DNA from: Adenanthera pavonina
Taxonomy: Eukaryota > Streptophyta > Magnoliopsida > Fabales > Fabaceae
Reading direction: 5' to 3'
Assembly: GCA_026686845.1 (NCBI GenBank)
Contig: JAIVEN010000014.1
Coordinates: 15,238,001-15,302,000, forward strand
DNA: 64,000 nt
The position numbers and the translations under genes were made by a program. The notes beneath the pieces were generated by a model. The model was not told the origin of the DNA. It saw nothing but the letters and a program-made list of their open reading frames with translations, and searched no databases. Every line of letters starts with the position of its first letter. The first letter of the stretch is position 1. Below are positions 63,001-64,000 of the stretch, one piece after another.

Positions 63001-63476
63001 CTTTCTTTTTGCTAGTATCAAAGAGCAATTTGTAAAGCATTCCTTGACAGGGTTCCTGATGAAAAGGCATCTGAAATTACCACTGTAAGTTTTCTCGTGA
63101 TCATTCTGTTCATATTGATTTGTTAATTGTTATTTTTTAACACCAAGTTAAACATGCATTCCTCTGGATGTTGTGCAAACATTTTTTCAGCAGACATAAT
63201 GACTTTTGGAATTTTTATGGTTAGGTATTGATGGTTGTTGGTGCTGGGCGTGGGCCTCTTGTTCGAGCATCATTAGAGGTGTGTTATTCTACCTTATATG
63301 TTATGAATTTTTGGACATAGTGTTTGCTTTTGACATTCTGTTAAAATGTGTATTGGATATATCCTTTTTATTAGTGTGACTATTATCATCTTCATATGTA
63401 GGCAGCTGAAGAGACTGGAAGGAGACTAAAAGTATATGCCGTGGAAAAGAATCCAAATGCAATTGTGACACTTAAT
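57006..63476 (+). CDS. PRMT5: Protein arginine methyltransferase 5 (PRMT5/SKB1), 5' part
   Basis: Exons: 57006-57143, 58083-58200, 58946-59055, 59657-59746, 59852-59917, 60539-60618, 60779-60854, 60955-61041, 61303-61372, 61736-61821, 61904-61939, 62047-62115, 63016-63084, 63225-63278, 63402-63476; all GT-AG and in frame, 408 residues, with the rest (about 230) beyond the window. PRMT5 makes symmetric dimethylarginine on histones and Sm proteins, affecting splicing and flowering. The N-terminal TIM-barrel region is complete (NDDMPHVLTFNIVSGGFDFV, SLGRWFGEPVR, NARGHPCLSKRHQ, PLMDNLEAQTYETFEKDTVK). The methyltransferase fold begins with motif I VVGAGRGPLV (residues 369-378) and the SAM-ribose Glu398 in VYAVEKNPNA. 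The double-E loop lies outside. The intron after 63476 is at least 524 bases. Confidence 0.95.
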
Positions 63477-64000
63477 GTAGGGATATTTTCTTACATTTAT
63501 GGTGATTTCAAACATTTATTTTCCCATATACTAATATTCTTTGCATATCATAGTAGCGTATTTCAAACACATTTCTTAATTTTCATTTTCCTTAAAATAG
63601 CAGTGACTGATATCTATCAACTTTAAAGACTTAGTTTTAATCCTCCGCTATGTTTCAGTATGTGAGTGCTTGATGAGTGTATAAAAGAAAATTATCTTCA
63701 TTTTGTTTTAGTTTTTGTTTTTTTTATTTCCACACATGAACGTAAATATTTATGGAAGTTTGGCATTATCAACTATTCAATGCCTTATTAACTTGCTATT
63801 CTAGCACTTTTAGCTAACAAAATGTAGCTCCCTTTCTTGATTGTGGGTCATGCCATCTTATTTTTTGTGTATTTAAGTTTCTTTGGATGGACACTAATGA
63901 ACCCTTGCTTGAGTGTTTCTATAAATTGATTTTCTTATTCCCCTTTATTTTTTTAGAAACTGTTGATGGAAATATTATCTATAGCTTGTACAAAACAGTT

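Overview
The window is nuclear DNA of a flowering plant, most likely a eudicot. It is AT-rich, its genes carry many short exons with GT-AG introns, and the spaces between genes are filled with terminal-inverted-repeat elements (many Stowaway-like), LTR-retrotransposon debris and microsatellites. The species cannot be told from the sequence.

Eight protein genes were reconstructed by joining exons at GT-AG sites with frame checked across every junction. In order: a CHY/CTCHY/RING zinc-finger E3 ubiquitin ligase (+, 8093-10341, promoter near 6.2 kb with a heat-shock element); an FCS-like zinc finger (FLZ) protein (-, 13419-14716, leader exon near 15.4-15.7 kb); a small coiled-coil protein of unknown function (+, 28221-29562); a DDT-domain protein of the DDR4 type (+, 32987-35992, E2F-like promoter site); endonuclease V (+, 36742-39344); a GPI-anchored GH17 beta-1,3-glucanase with an X8 domain (-, 40675-42716); a four-helix DUF1218 membrane protein (+, 53271-55007); and the first 408 codons of PRMT5 (+, 57006-63476, running off the right edge).

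The last four genes (endonuclease V, GH17, DUF1218, PRMT5) appear to match, in reverse order, the Arabidopsis neighbourhood At4g31150-At4g31140-At4g31130-At4g31120 (locus numbers recalled from memory), so the right half looks like an old syntenic block. They share no obvious pathway; plant genes are not in operons.

Mobile DNA: a decayed Ty1/copia element (-, about 22.14-26.81 kb) keeps its 5' LTR, primer-binding site, polypurine tract and recognisable gag, integrase, RT and RNase H remnants, but has only a stub of a 3' LTR. It lies between two diverged direct copies of one sequence (about 20.13-21.11 and 26.82-27.31 kb); one copy carries a Stowaway-like insertion with a TA duplication that the other lacks. 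A 620-bp foldback element stops about 40 bp short of the E2F-like site of the DDT gene. A gypsy-type LTR fragment lies near 1.2-1.6 kb. The region 43.2-52.9 kb has no recognisable gene and is made of short repeats.

I found no clearly new biological system. The best leads are the unrecognised small coiled-coil gene, an orphan terminal exon at 30899-31080 with an intact splice acceptor, the heat-shock element beside the E3-ligase TATA box, the foldback element at the DDT promoter, and the layered repeat history around the copia remnant.
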